From assembly GCA_000697475.1 (NCBI GenBank), contig JNEU01000791.1, forward strand, positions 1 to 32,331: 32,331 bases of DNA, read 5' to 3'. Made by a program: the position numbers and the translations under genes. The notes under the pieces were generated by a model, which saw only the letters and a list, made by a program, of their open reading frames with translations, searched no databases and was not told the DNA's origin. Of the stretch, positions 1 through 9,600 are shown in pieces. The stretch's first letter is position 1, and every line of letters begins with the position of its first letter. The DNA comes from Lichtheimia corymbifera B2541. Lineage: Eukaryota; Mucoromycota; Mucoromycetes; Mucorales; Lichtheimiaceae.

Positions 1-371
1 GTTGAGAACAACATACCAGGATACTCGCAGGCTTGCGCCTTGCATGGAACCACTGGAGCTACCCAGGGTTGACGATTGGTCAAAACAACAGGGCTAGTAG
101 GCACCTGTGTCGATTCACTTACCATTTCCCTGGCCGCCCGCAACGGCACGCCGGCCGTGCAGTCAGCATTGCTGGCAATCGGGACTGAAGTCAACCGATT
201 GTTGGGGCGCGAAAGCCCCCACGGAACCAAAGGAAGAACGACGCCAACGAAGAAGCAGAAAGGCATTACCCACATCAAGGGCACCTCTGGAATGAAGTAC
301 CACCTAATGAGGCAAGCACAGAGCACAAGAGCGCGGAAGGACATGCAAGGTTGATCTTGAAGAGTAGCCAT
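1..371 (-). CDS. 5' exon (partial) of an unrecognised gene; duplicate of the gene at 21953
   Basis: An open frame reads leftward from an ATG at 371-369 to the window edge, about 123 codons with no stop. It is the inverted copy of the first 371 nt of the gene starting at 21953: same length, no indels, and one base difference found by eye. That change lies around 220-225, where the antisense frame would read Gly instead of Arg. The encoded N-terminus begins MATLQDQPC and has two closely spaced hydrophobic stretches, roughly residues 12-27 and 30-50, with a Pro-rich turn between them. This looks like a membrane hairpin or signal-anchor, but that is inference. I do not recognise the family. Whether this copy has the downstream exons cannot be seen, because the window ends inside exon 1. 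Confidence 0.5.
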   Translation of the reverse strand, partial: MATLQDQPCMSFRALVLCACLIRWYFIPEVPLMWVMPFCFFVGVVLPLVPWGLSRPNNRLTSVPIASNADCTAGVPLRAAREMVSESTQVPTSPVVLTNRQPWVAPVVPCKAQACEYPGMLFS

Positions 372-529
372 TGCGAAAGAGGAGGAACTGTCGCCATGGA
401 AACTCGAGGTCAACTTAAGTACAACCCCGCCAACAAAGTGCCATTTCACCCCCTCTCGATCTTACTTTGCAAATGGCACATTACCAAGTCAATTTACGTG
501 TAGAATTATCTGTAGATCACGGTGCAATA

Positions 530-545
530 GTTTATTTAAATAAAC
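530..545. promoter_or_regulatory. Perfect 16-nt palindrome upstream of the duplicated gene
   Basis: GTTTATTTAAATAAAC is a perfect palindrome about 160 nt upstream of the ATG at 371 (minus gene). It is preserved base for base in the right copy (21780-21795), although nearby bases differ between copies. It could bind a dimeric AT-rich-site protein (homeodomain, MADS or forkhead-like). That is inference only. Confidence 0.4.
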
Positions 546-878
546 AGTGTGTTTTGGAAGCACACGGACGCGTCAAAGATTCATAGCAACCATAGTGCAG
601 GGTTCCCTTCTTTCTTTATTTCACTATATATACAGCGCGTTATGATGGCTTTTACGTGTATAATGATGCGTACGTCTCGAAAATGTACTTTGTTATAATA
701 AAGGGGGGCTGTTGGGATGCAAATGAGCGCGTCAAAGCTGTATAGCTACCACACTATATGAAGGAAAATCTCCAGATCCAAAGTATGAGACTTGACACGT
801 TCCCAGAATGTACTTTCAGATGGAGTGACCACTTTTGTTCTCATAAAGGCACTAAGGTTGTCTATAAAAATGTCGAGG

Positions 879-1454
879 AATCATTGATTTAATGATCTTT
901 CACCACGTACCACCAGTGTGCATTGGCCGAATAGGTGGCCTGTGCTCTCAAAATTACACCCCGAACCTGTAGTGAGCTCTTATCTAATAAAAGCATTCGT
1001 CTTTGTCGCCATCCACCATGAGCACCCAATCACGCCCGCAGTTTCAGAAGAATCATAAGCAACCCATATCTCTAAATCAGCATAGTTAATCGAGGCGTCG
1101 TTATGAGAGTAAACAAGGATCAGCATGATGCCTGAAAGTACTCGCTGACAAAAGGCTTGACCAAAAAGGTCACATCAGCATTAACACTTCAACACCTCAA
1201 GTTAGTTTTATACACTCTCATCTTTGTTTTCATAAAGAGATAGTATTTACGTGCCAAAGCTGTCCAGACAGGTCATCCAATACCCGCCCTTATATAATGA
1301 AAAGCCTCTGACCAGGAGCATTGAGACCCCAAATCCCACCCTTTCATCTTTATTCTTAGACCCAATCCTTATGTATCATTTCTACTAGTATGGTCGAGAA
1401 CATTAGCTACGAGCACTCTTCATTATGGGTGGTGCAGGCAAGGAAAAACACCTT
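879..1454. other. Intergenic stretch with diverged duplication and repeat cores, no gene
   Basis: I see no credible coding region here. Up to about 1190 the sequence is the diverged outer part of the inverted duplication. Around 1097-1142 it contains one copy of the dispersed core: a TTATGAGA-type block followed by GATCAGCATG and CCTGAAAGTA. Positions 940-960 also resemble the CTCAAAAT-type ends of the fold-back elements. The remaining 1190-1454 shows nothing recognisable. Confidence 0.5.
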
Positions 1455-1720
1455 TATCTCAAAACTACACAATCAAACCCGGGCCCTTTATCAGAACAAA
1501 ATTGATCAGTGACCTTAAAAGCAACTTTTGACAAAGTTTCAAGACTCAGGAGGGAGAGGAGCCATTTCACGTCATGGTGGGCTGCAAGGCTTGGACACTG
1601 AAATGAGGAGAACGACTCGATTTGCATCTGGGGCTTGAAACTTTGACAAGAGGTAGTTTTGAGGTCACTGATCAATTTTGTTCTGATAAAGAACCCGTGT
1701 TTGATTATGCAATTTTGAGA
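1455..1720. mobile_element. MITE-like fold-back element (copy 1)
   Basis: The two ends are inverted copies of each other. A perfect 30-nt arm at 1486-1515 (starting CTTTATCAGAAC) pairs with 1662-1691. Imperfect complementarity extends out to the CTCAAAA-type termini at about 1458 and 1720, and inward over an AAAGTTTCAAG block. The element is about 265 bp, has no coding capacity, and lies 165 bp upstream of the QCR2 start codon. The element at 20678-20892 has the same terminal design. No clear target-site duplication was found, so transposon origin is inferred from the terminal inverted repeats and the second copy. Confidence 0.6.
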
Positions 1721-1780
1721 AAAAGTGGGGGTGAATGGATTGGTTGTCAAGTGTGAAAGTGACAGTCGATAATGAGTAAA

Positions 1781-1788
1781 TGACGTCA
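1781..1788. promoter_or_regulatory. CRE/ATF-type site TGACGTCA upstream of QCR2
   Basis: The full palindromic CRE sequence TGACGTCA lies 99 nt upstream of the QCR2 ATG. In fungi this octamer is bound by bZIP factors of the ATF/CREB class. Its position fits a proximal promoter element for this respiratory gene, but no binding evidence is available here. Confidence 0.4.
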
Positions 1789-1886
1789 GCAGCATGGGCC
1801 GGTCGGGCGACTTTTTTTTTTTCTTCAGCCGACAAAACAGACACAGGCTGTTGATACCTTTGTTCTCCCCACTCTCTCTTTTTCAT

Positions 1887-3482
1887 ATGTTGGCTGCCAC
1901 CACGCGTAGAGCTTTTGCCTCCCTTTCCAACAGTGCCGCCAAGGCATACAGCACCGCCGCCACCACCACTCAAATCAGCACTGCTCAAAATGGCATCAAG
2001 GTTGCCTCGATTGAAGAGCCCGGTCAGGCTGCTGGTTTGTCCGTTGTTATCAATGGTGGTTCCCGACTTGAAAGCTCCAGCGGCGTTGCTCATTTCTTGA
2101 AGAACTATGGCTTCAAGGTGAGAGACGACGAAACACGTACACAACACTATCACCACCACAACAACGCCTCTAAACAACACATATCTATCTATATAGAACA
2201 ACAGCAAGCGTACTGCTTTCCGCGTCACTCGTGAAACTGAATTGGCTGGTGGTGTCTTGTCTGCCAACCTTACTCGCGAAACCATTTCTTATTCTGCCGA
2301 GTTTTTGAACGGTGATGCGTGAGTTTTTTATATCTTTATCAAGGAGAGAAAGAGAGAGAGATCACTGATATGATGATGATAGTGCTCAATTCGCTGAAGT
2401 CTTGGGTGATGTTGTTTCCAACCAAAAGTTCCAACCCCACGAGTTTGTCGATGTTGCTAAGCAAACTGCTGCTGAATCCTCTGCTGCTGCTCACTCTGCT
2501 GAAGTTGCTGTGCTTGAAGCTGCTCATCGTGCTGCTTTCCGTACTGGTCTTGGTAACGCCATCTTTGCCAACCCCAATGCTCGTATCAACAATGATGCTG
2601 TCAAGGCTTATGCTGCTGAATTGTTCCAATCCGGTAACATTGCCTTGGTTGGTTCTGGTATCCCCCTTGAGGCTGTCCAAGAGTTTGCTGAGACCTTCAT
2701 CAACGTCCCTGCTGGCAACGTCTCTCGTCAAGCTTCAAAGTACTATGGTGGTGAGGTCCGTGTTGAGTCTTCTGTCGATGGAAAGAGCCACTACATTCTC
2801 GCATTCGAAGGTGCTCCTTTGAACTCCAGTGAATACGCTGCTGCTCAAGTCTTGCGTTTCGCTTTGGGTGGTGAGCAACGTGTCCAAAACGCTGCCGCTG
2901 CTGGTCTTCTTGGTGAGGCTGCCGCCAAGTTGGGTCAAGATGCTCAACTCAAGGCCTTCAACATTGGCTACTCTGATGCTGGTCTCTTTGGTGTCTACGC
3001 CTCTGCTCCTTCTTCCTCCGTTGCCTCTGCTGTTGCCGCTGCTGCTGAACAACTCAAGGCTGTCTCCAAGGGTATCTCTGAACAAGACTTTGCTGCCGCT
3101 GTTGCTCAAGCCAAGTTTGCTGCTTCCAATGCTTTCGAGACTCGCTTGGATCGCTTGGAAACCATTGGTGCTCAGGTAGGAAACGAGGAGGATTTGTGAT
3201 TGGATTAGAGAGAAAACAAGGTGTATTGATTGGGAATACGTTTAAATAGGCTCTCTTTGATGGCAAGTATACCTCTGTCGCTGAAGTCGCTGCTGCTTTG
3301 GACAACGTCTCCACTTCTGATGTCGCCAAGGTATGTAATCACTCAATAGGAGTTGATGGAATGGATGATTGACTTTTTATATATCTCTCTAGGTTGCTGA
3401 AAAGTTGTTGAGCGGCAAGGCAACTGGTGCTGCAGTGGGTGAACTTTACAGCTTGCCCTATGCTGATTCTCTTTCCCTCTAA
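1887..3482 (+). CDS. QCR2: Ubiquinol-cytochrome c reductase core protein 2 (complex III)
   Basis: Five exons (1887-2117, 2197-2318, 2383-3175, 3250-3330, 3393-3482) join in frame to give 438 aa. All introns are GT-AG and 54-78 nt long. The product is the M16-fold core 2 subunit of the cytochrome bc1 complex, on the matrix side of the inner mitochondrial membrane. The first 25-30 residues (MLAATTRRAFASLSNS) are rich in Arg, Ser and Ala and lack acids, as in a presequence. The body matches the core-2 pattern: a mature start near ISTAQNGIKVASIEEP, then GSRLESSSGVAHFL, RVTRETELAGG and late YYGGEVRVES segments. No HxxEH zinc motif is present, as expected for non-catalytic core 2. Codon use is strongly biased (GCT, GTC, AAG, CAA), suggesting high expression. 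The ATG follows a CT-rich stretch. Core 1 (MPP-beta) was considered but fits less well. Confidence 0.93.
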
Positions 3483-3758
3483 ACTGTAATTTTCCAATCG
3501 AACGACATATAAACATCAATCAAAAAGGGACAACTTAGTATTGCATGATTTCCTTCCAAAAAACTACACCATTAAATGTCATAGAGAGAAAAACAAAACA
3601 TGTATTTGGTATATCTATTCCCTATATTGTTGGAAAGTTCATTATGCATCTTTTCCATTTCGCAAGACGAAGAAAACCAGTAGTGCATATATAGGAACTG
3701 CGCTTCATCTATCTCTCTCTCTTTCTTCCTTTCTTTTTTTCTTTGTATATTATATACT

Positions 3759-4844
3759 ATGGTGCGTGCTTTATTGCTTGCTTGTTTACGACCCTCGACT
3801 CTTACTACAACTACGAGTGCGGCATTGCAACGACCTATCGTATCTAAATTACCACCAGCTATTCGCCATGTTGCCACTACGTGGAGAGTTATGATTCGAC
3901 CACACTATTACAATCAGCCTGAAAAGTCGTCTTTATCCAAAGCTTTGCAGCAACAACGCAATCCCTTTCGGCAATTCCAACGACGGCTCGACAATGCGAA
4001 TCCCAATACGGTGCTATATACGCTTTTAGGTGTCAACGGAGCCGTGTTTCTTGCTTGGCAATATGCAGTCAATAGTTACAAAACATTTGGCGACGGTCGT
4101 TGGCTCAACTTTATGGCAGCCAATTTCATGAACTCGACTGAAGCTTTCAAGCACGGACGATTCCATACACTATTGACATCATCCATATCGCACCGTGATC
4201 TAGGCCATCTTGGTCTTAATATGCTGGTGTTGTATTCCATGGGTCAGGCTGCTATTGAAGCCCTCGGTGCCTCTCGATTTCTATTGCTCTATAGTGGAGC
4301 GGGTATTGCTGCATCCTTGGCAACATTGGCCTATCGACAATATATAAGACCTATGCTGGAACGTAAACGTCTTGTTTGGGGAAACGCTCCTTTTGGCTCA
4401 TTAGGCGCTTCAGGTACAGTAGTAGCAGTAACAAGGGTTGGAAATCACGCTTTATATTCATGCATGCCACATATAGGATCCGTCATGGGTATCACTACCT
4501 TTTACGCTTGTGCATGTAAGTAGGAACATAGAGGGAAGCTCTATCTGTGGTATATATTCATTATCCAATGTAGTTCCACGAACCACGTTTTTGCTCTTTT
4601 TTGTGATCCCCATGCCAGCCATTGCCGTTGTTCTTGGTGTTGCAGGATATGACTTTTATCAAGCTTTCACACTCAAGGTACGGGATATAAAATACCAGAT
4701 CATATTCATGCGTATGCTAATGGGGACCATTTATAGAATGAGGTGGTTGACAGCGCTGCTCATTTGGGAGGAACAGCTTATGGTGCTGCCTACTGGTTCT
4801 TACGCGTTAGACCTTTGTTACGTGCAGGACGCTGGCGTGTTTAA
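3759..4844 (+). CDS. PCP1: Mitochondrial rhomboid intramembrane serine protease (Pcp1/PARL type)
   Basis: Four exons (3759-4413, 4477-4515, 4574-4677, 4737-4844) give 301 aa. In yeast the family cleaves Mgm1/OPA1-type and Ccp1 substrates within the inner mitochondrial membrane. The N-terminus is Arg/Ser/Thr-rich and acid-poor, like a presequence. The core has the rhomboid landmarks: HRDLGHLGLNM around residues 145-157, GASG with catalytic Ser218 (the GxSG motif is split by intron 1 after Ser), and DSAAHLGG with catalytic His275. A hydrophobic segment before the rhomboid core (about residue 90) fits the 1+6 helix plan of PARL. Intron 2 encloses a small 39-nt exon 2. The gene lies 276 nt downstream of QCR2 and converges on the PLD-like gene, with stops 130 nt apart. 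An AATAAA at about 4857 may be its poly(A) signal. Confidence 0.9.
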
Positions 4845-4973
4845 ACCCATCATTAGAATAAAGCATGGTCGATTTATATCCACATTATCACCTAGAGCTT
4901 AAGCAGAGAAGATAATAGATGATATTTACTATAGTATACGCTGATGATGGTACTAAATAAAGGTATACAACAA

Positions 4974-6340
4974 CTAGGGCTCAAATTCAAACTCGTTCCA
5001 CAATCTATCAAACTCGATCTGGAATTCCTTGATACATTCAGGTATATTGGTAATGACAATGTTTTCCCTGTTCTTGAATCGTGCACTATAAAAATGACAT
5101 AGTTCAATACCGCATCTCTCTTTCTTTTTGTGACGATCCTTACTTTTTCGACCAGTTGAAACTGCCGTTGATCAGCGTCTTTCCATCAATCACAGCGAAT
5201 TTGTTGTGCATATAAGAGGGGCTACATTTTGTGTGTTAGCAAGGGTTTGTGATGCCTACGATGGGCACTTACGAGTTATCGGTCTTGTAAGGGATACCAT
5301 GGTCTTTTTGTAATCTTGAAGGATCAGCGTATTTGCTAGCAGCTTGTTGGTCGTCAGTAATGATACGAATCTTTACATTGCGTTTCTTGGCCAAGATAAG
5401 GGCATCAGCAGTATCGTCGTCGGTCATGGAATAAACACAAATATCAATAGTCTTTTGGGCAGAATGCAAAGTAGAAATAAAGGCCTTTACATGGAAAATG
5501 GGTCAGCGGAGAGGAGAAAAAGAGGCGAATTTCACTACTTACGTTGAAGCTTTCCTTGGATGGGAAAAAGTACGATCGAGCAAAGTAACCATTTTGCAAA
5601 GCAACACTGCTTGCGTTAAAGTGCTTCAAGACTGCACCAGCACCAGCACCAGGTTGAATAGCAGACACCAATTCATCACCTTTCTTTTTAAACACTTGTG
5701 GTTCATTGTTGTTGTTGTTGTTGTTCTTTTGGTAGGTGACCTGGGTGAAACTCTCAGCATCATCATCATCATCAAAGGAAGGTCGATATTCTTCATCTGA
5801 ATCACGATTTTTGCGTTGTCGTCTTTGTTGTTGTTTTCTTCGTGGTTTGTTGGAAGGTTGCGGCACAACGGCATCCTCCTCTTCCTCTTCCTCTTCCGAT
5901 GCTCCGATCTTGTCATACGTCGATGGCACGGCAGTTGTTGTCGTGCCACCAGAAGCCTCCTGCAGCCCCATTTGTATGGCCATCGTCACGCATGTCTCGA
6001 GCCATTCAATCATACAACGTTCACGATCAAATTCACATGCTTGACGTGCAGCATCAAACATCGTATTCACCGTACGCATCGTATTATTCACAGAGTGTGA
6101 TTTCGATCCCAATAAACTTTTGATACGCGAGGTTGCATCTTGCTTTAGCGTATCATCGTTCATGATCAACTTGGCTGATTGCAACGTCTATGATGTAGGT
6201 CGGGTCAGCTCCCCATAATGGTAATACGCGTATAATGATAATACCTTGTTCATAAACGGTTGGAAGCTGGCCTTTTTCAAATCTTGACCCGTCAAGGTTG
6301 GGGGTGCCCCCATACAAAACAACTCATAGAGTACATTCAT
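4974..6340 (-). CDS. Phospholipase D-family (Nuc/Zucchini/PLD6-like) protein with long disordered N-terminus
   Basis: Five exons (6340-6245, 6187-5543, 5484-5273, 5221-5144, 5085-4974) join in frame to 380 aa. The C-terminal 160 residues form one PLD domain. It carries KTIDICVYSMTDDD and KRNVKIRIITDD segments, then the single HKD motif, HNKFAVID (His323, Lys325, Asp330), followed by GSFNWS. One HKD per chain is typical of Nuc, Zucchini and PLD6 enzymes, which work as dimers on phosphodiesters (cardiolipin or nucleic acid). The substrate here is unknown. Family members are usually 200-250 aa. This one has about 210 extra N-terminal residues, with poly-Glu, Lys/Arg-rich, poly-Asp and poly-Asn runs. 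The ATG at 6340 was chosen because the frame upstream is AT-rich UTR-like sequence. It lies 287 nt downstream of the TSC2 stop, on the same strand. Confidence 0.85.
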
Positions 6341-6627
6341 GATGAACAATGATGTGAATGTGTGTGCGGTGAAAGAAAGAAAAAAAAGAAAATAGGAAAA
6401 AAGGGCGAGACGCTCCCCTTTATTTCTGCGAGCCATTATTGAAATCGTTCCTGTACAACGTAACACATGCAAGCACTCTTTGTCTGATGCAGCAACCGCG
6501 TCTCTTTGTCATTTTTTGTATTCGCACAATGTGAGGGGGGATAGGATGCAAAATAGATACATGAATGGGGTATGGGGTGGTTATCAATGATGCATAAAAT
6601 ATTGCTACTGCTATACTACTACTTGGC
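6341..6627. other. Spacer between TSC2 and the PLD-like gene
   Basis: This 287-nt spacer separates the TSC2 stop from the PLD-like ATG, both on the minus strand. It must hold the TSC2 3' end and the PLD promoter. It contains a polypurine run on the plus strand (6370-6400) that would read as a CT-rich leader on the transcribed strand. No further gene is visible. Confidence 0.5.
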
Positions 6628-9600
6628 TTATGTGTACCGAGTGAAATCCAACAAGAGGTCTGGAGGTACCAAAGAAGCTGATGCAGATGTTGAGGAAGGA
6701 GATGATACAGGTTGTTGTTGTTGCGTCGATTTGGCTCCAGCCACACGATCTCGAATACGACGAATTTGACGTAAACGTTCACGCCAATGAGAAAGATATT
6801 CATGGCGACCACTGACACCTGATTGGAAGACTTGAGCAAAAATGTTGGCATGCAAAGCGGTTTGTCGTACAAAGGCTGGCAAGGAATGAGCCGATACAAG
6901 CTTTGGATCGGATATGGGGCCAATATCCGGCATATCAGGACGACGCTGCATTTCCACTCTAAAGAACGTGCTATGTGGATCGGAGGATGCGGGCGAATGA
7001 GGCGTGACGACAATGTTGATGAAATTGAATTGACCAGGCAAGGTATCAAATGCATATTCATGACCCGAATCATTGTAAACCACCGTGACAAAGTCATTGC
7101 CGATATGACGCTTCTTGTTGCTGCAACGTGGATCACGTGTCAAATCCGTAGGCATCATCGTAGCCGCATGGAAGATCATTTGTGTCACATCATCACGCCA
7201 GAAATACGCATAGCGTCCATCAATATCCATCTCGCGATCCAATCCACCTGTATTGTCGGTTCTACCACGTAATCGCTCAATACTGCCAAGCGCATTAAGG
7301 AATCGAACATAATCCGGTGACCCGTGTGTGTTGGAAAGAATCTCCACTTCTGTACGCTGACCACGTCCCACATAAAGAACGCCCACCTTGTGAAAATCAA
7401 CCACTGGAATACGATCCAAAATCCCAATACTACGATGAGTGGCATCATCTTCAGGTAATGCAGGCATCATCTCGGCAACACGGGTCATATCAGGATAGTT
7501 GCTCAGTTGCAGGAATAGAAAACCAGGATCAAGCGACTGGTCGGTGCGTCGTAATAAATGGCTGCTCATAGCTGAGGACGGTGTTGTTGGGTCATTGCCT
7601 GCTGGATCAGCAAGTACTTGCTTAATACTGCGTTCACGATCAGGACTTGCAGGTGGTATAGGTGACTGATGATGTTGTTGTTGTTGCTGATCATTCAATG
7701 TACTGGGTGATGATGATGATGATGAGGATGTTGTTGTTGTTGTTGCTGTTGCTGGTTCTGCCGTATCAAATGTGATGCCAAGTCCTGAACCTGAAGGAGC
7801 CTGTTGCTGTTGCTGTGAAGAAGGCGATTCAGGTGATGATGGCTGCTGCTGCTGTTGATCATTTTCAGGCTGGCTACGTGATGGCAAAAGTTCGGGAGCG
7901 TACTGCATCATAAGCAATGCTGGCAATGTTTTATAATCAATAGCTCCGGCCTTGATACGATTCTCAATGTTACACATCAATGATACCGTGCCAGAAGGAC
8001 GACGAATAGTGAATTCAGCCCAACCAGGAGTACATGCTGTACGTAATGTCAATAGCGTATGACCATAAACCCAAGATCGAGTACTTTGACGCATAGTCGT
8101 GGTTGTTGTTGTTGTTGCTGCTGCAGTGGTCGTAGTCATCGATCCCGCTACTGGATCACCCATTAAAATCCGCGCTACAAGCGACTTATCAGGTGCAAGG
8201 CTGATATCGGCAAAGCTGAAACGTGACAACATGTCAATGCACGTATAAGTCTGTTCGTCAATAGGTCGACCCACAGGAGTTGCGCTCAAAAGTCGCTGAA
8301 TGATAAATGATACATGCTTGCGCCTTTCTCGTAAAGGTACGGCTGTAAACCATACTGTGATCACCAAGTACGCCATGATAAGTACATATTGCGACAAAGC
8401 ACGTTGAGTGACCGATGGCGTATTGCCACTACCACTACTAGTAGCACCATTACCCACCACGGGTGAACTTGCTGTGGCTGGTGATGATGATGATGATGGC
8501 GGTGGCTGTGGTGGTGCATTGGCGGCAGCAGCAGCAGCGGCTTGAGAATGCTGAAGGTAATTGAGTGCAATAGCAAATACAGGCTTATACATGTCACTTG
8601 TAAAGTTGGCGTACAAGGTTGGTAAACGTGCAAGACCAGAAAGAAACTCGAGAATGTGAACCGAGACACTGCTGACTGAAATAATCTGTGACATGCGTTG
8701 AAGGATCTCATTGAGCATCTTTGTAACAGAAAGTGGAAGCTCATAACAGCAAACGGCAAGTGCATTGATACAAGGCCGGGTAGCTGCAGTGACTTGAGTG
8801 AGGCCAAGATAAAGTGCATAGACAATTTCATCTTGATGCTGTTTGCTGAAAAGACGTCTGTAGGCAATCAACACAGCCAGTATCCGATATGCATGTACAT
8901 AGAGATCATTGCGCTTGATGGATGATGGTAGATGCTGAACGCTATCCAAGAACCGCCGTGTACTGATCCATGTGACCACTCGCTTCCTTAGTCGTTCAAT
9001 CGCTCGTTCTGCTCCACAGAATAAATGCTTGTTTCCCAATTGCTCTGGTAGTCGCTCAAGCACATATAGCACAAGTTCCCAACTGCGTGAAAGCTCAAGA
9101 ATGGTAGTGTATCCTTCCAACATTTCTTCGGTACGTAACACGATTGCTGTAGTGTCGTTATCCGCAAAAGAAACCACTACTGGACTTGGATGACGTGGTC
9201 GATGTGATGCTTGTCCATGAGGTGCAGCTGGAGGAGGTACGGCCAATGTATTCTGTTTCTCGCGATTGGCACGTTCTTGCTTACGAATAGCTCGTCGCTG
9301 TCGTACGGCTGCCATGACACTGTTGCTATGATTCGATTCTGTAACAATGTTAGCATACATACTCATGATAAGATATATATATATAAAGAACTCACCTTCA
9401 TCAAGCACAAAAATCCGATGATCAGGAGTACATCTCAATCGTAACAATATATCCAATGCAACCACTTTGGATCCACCATAAACGCATTCCATGTCGTCCA
9501 TGCTGTTGGCAAGCTCAGTCAACGCCTCAAACACACGCATACAGGCATGCCCATCCGTATCTCGTAGCACCAATTCATCAAACAATTCCACCAATCCACA

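Larger units (their letters stand above)
1..1190. repeat. Left copy of a 1.2-kb inverted segmental duplication
   Basis: Positions 1 to about 878 match the reverse complement of about 21445-22323 almost continuously. Weaker but clear similarity continues to about 1190 (partner down to about 21105). For example, the stretches around 945-1020 and 1110-1180 have recognisable partners around 21300-21390 and 21120-21180. Identity is highest in the coding part (1-371), drops to roughly 95% just upstream (372-490), and falls further outward. The left boundary is not visible because the match begins at base 1. Apart from the partial coding exon, this segment appears to be promoter and upstream DNA. 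Confidence 0.85.

Noticed and set aside
76..354. 92-codon plus-strand frame, nearly identical to one at 22248-21970 on the minus strand
   Set aside because: It is antisense to the duplicated 5' exon. The sense frame has the better start context, hydrophobic pattern and splice support in the right copy, so the antisense frame is a by-product of the same conserved DNA.
1665..2285. 206-codon minus frame overlapping QCR2
   Set aside because: It is antisense to QCR2 exons and introns, whose identity and splice sites are clear.
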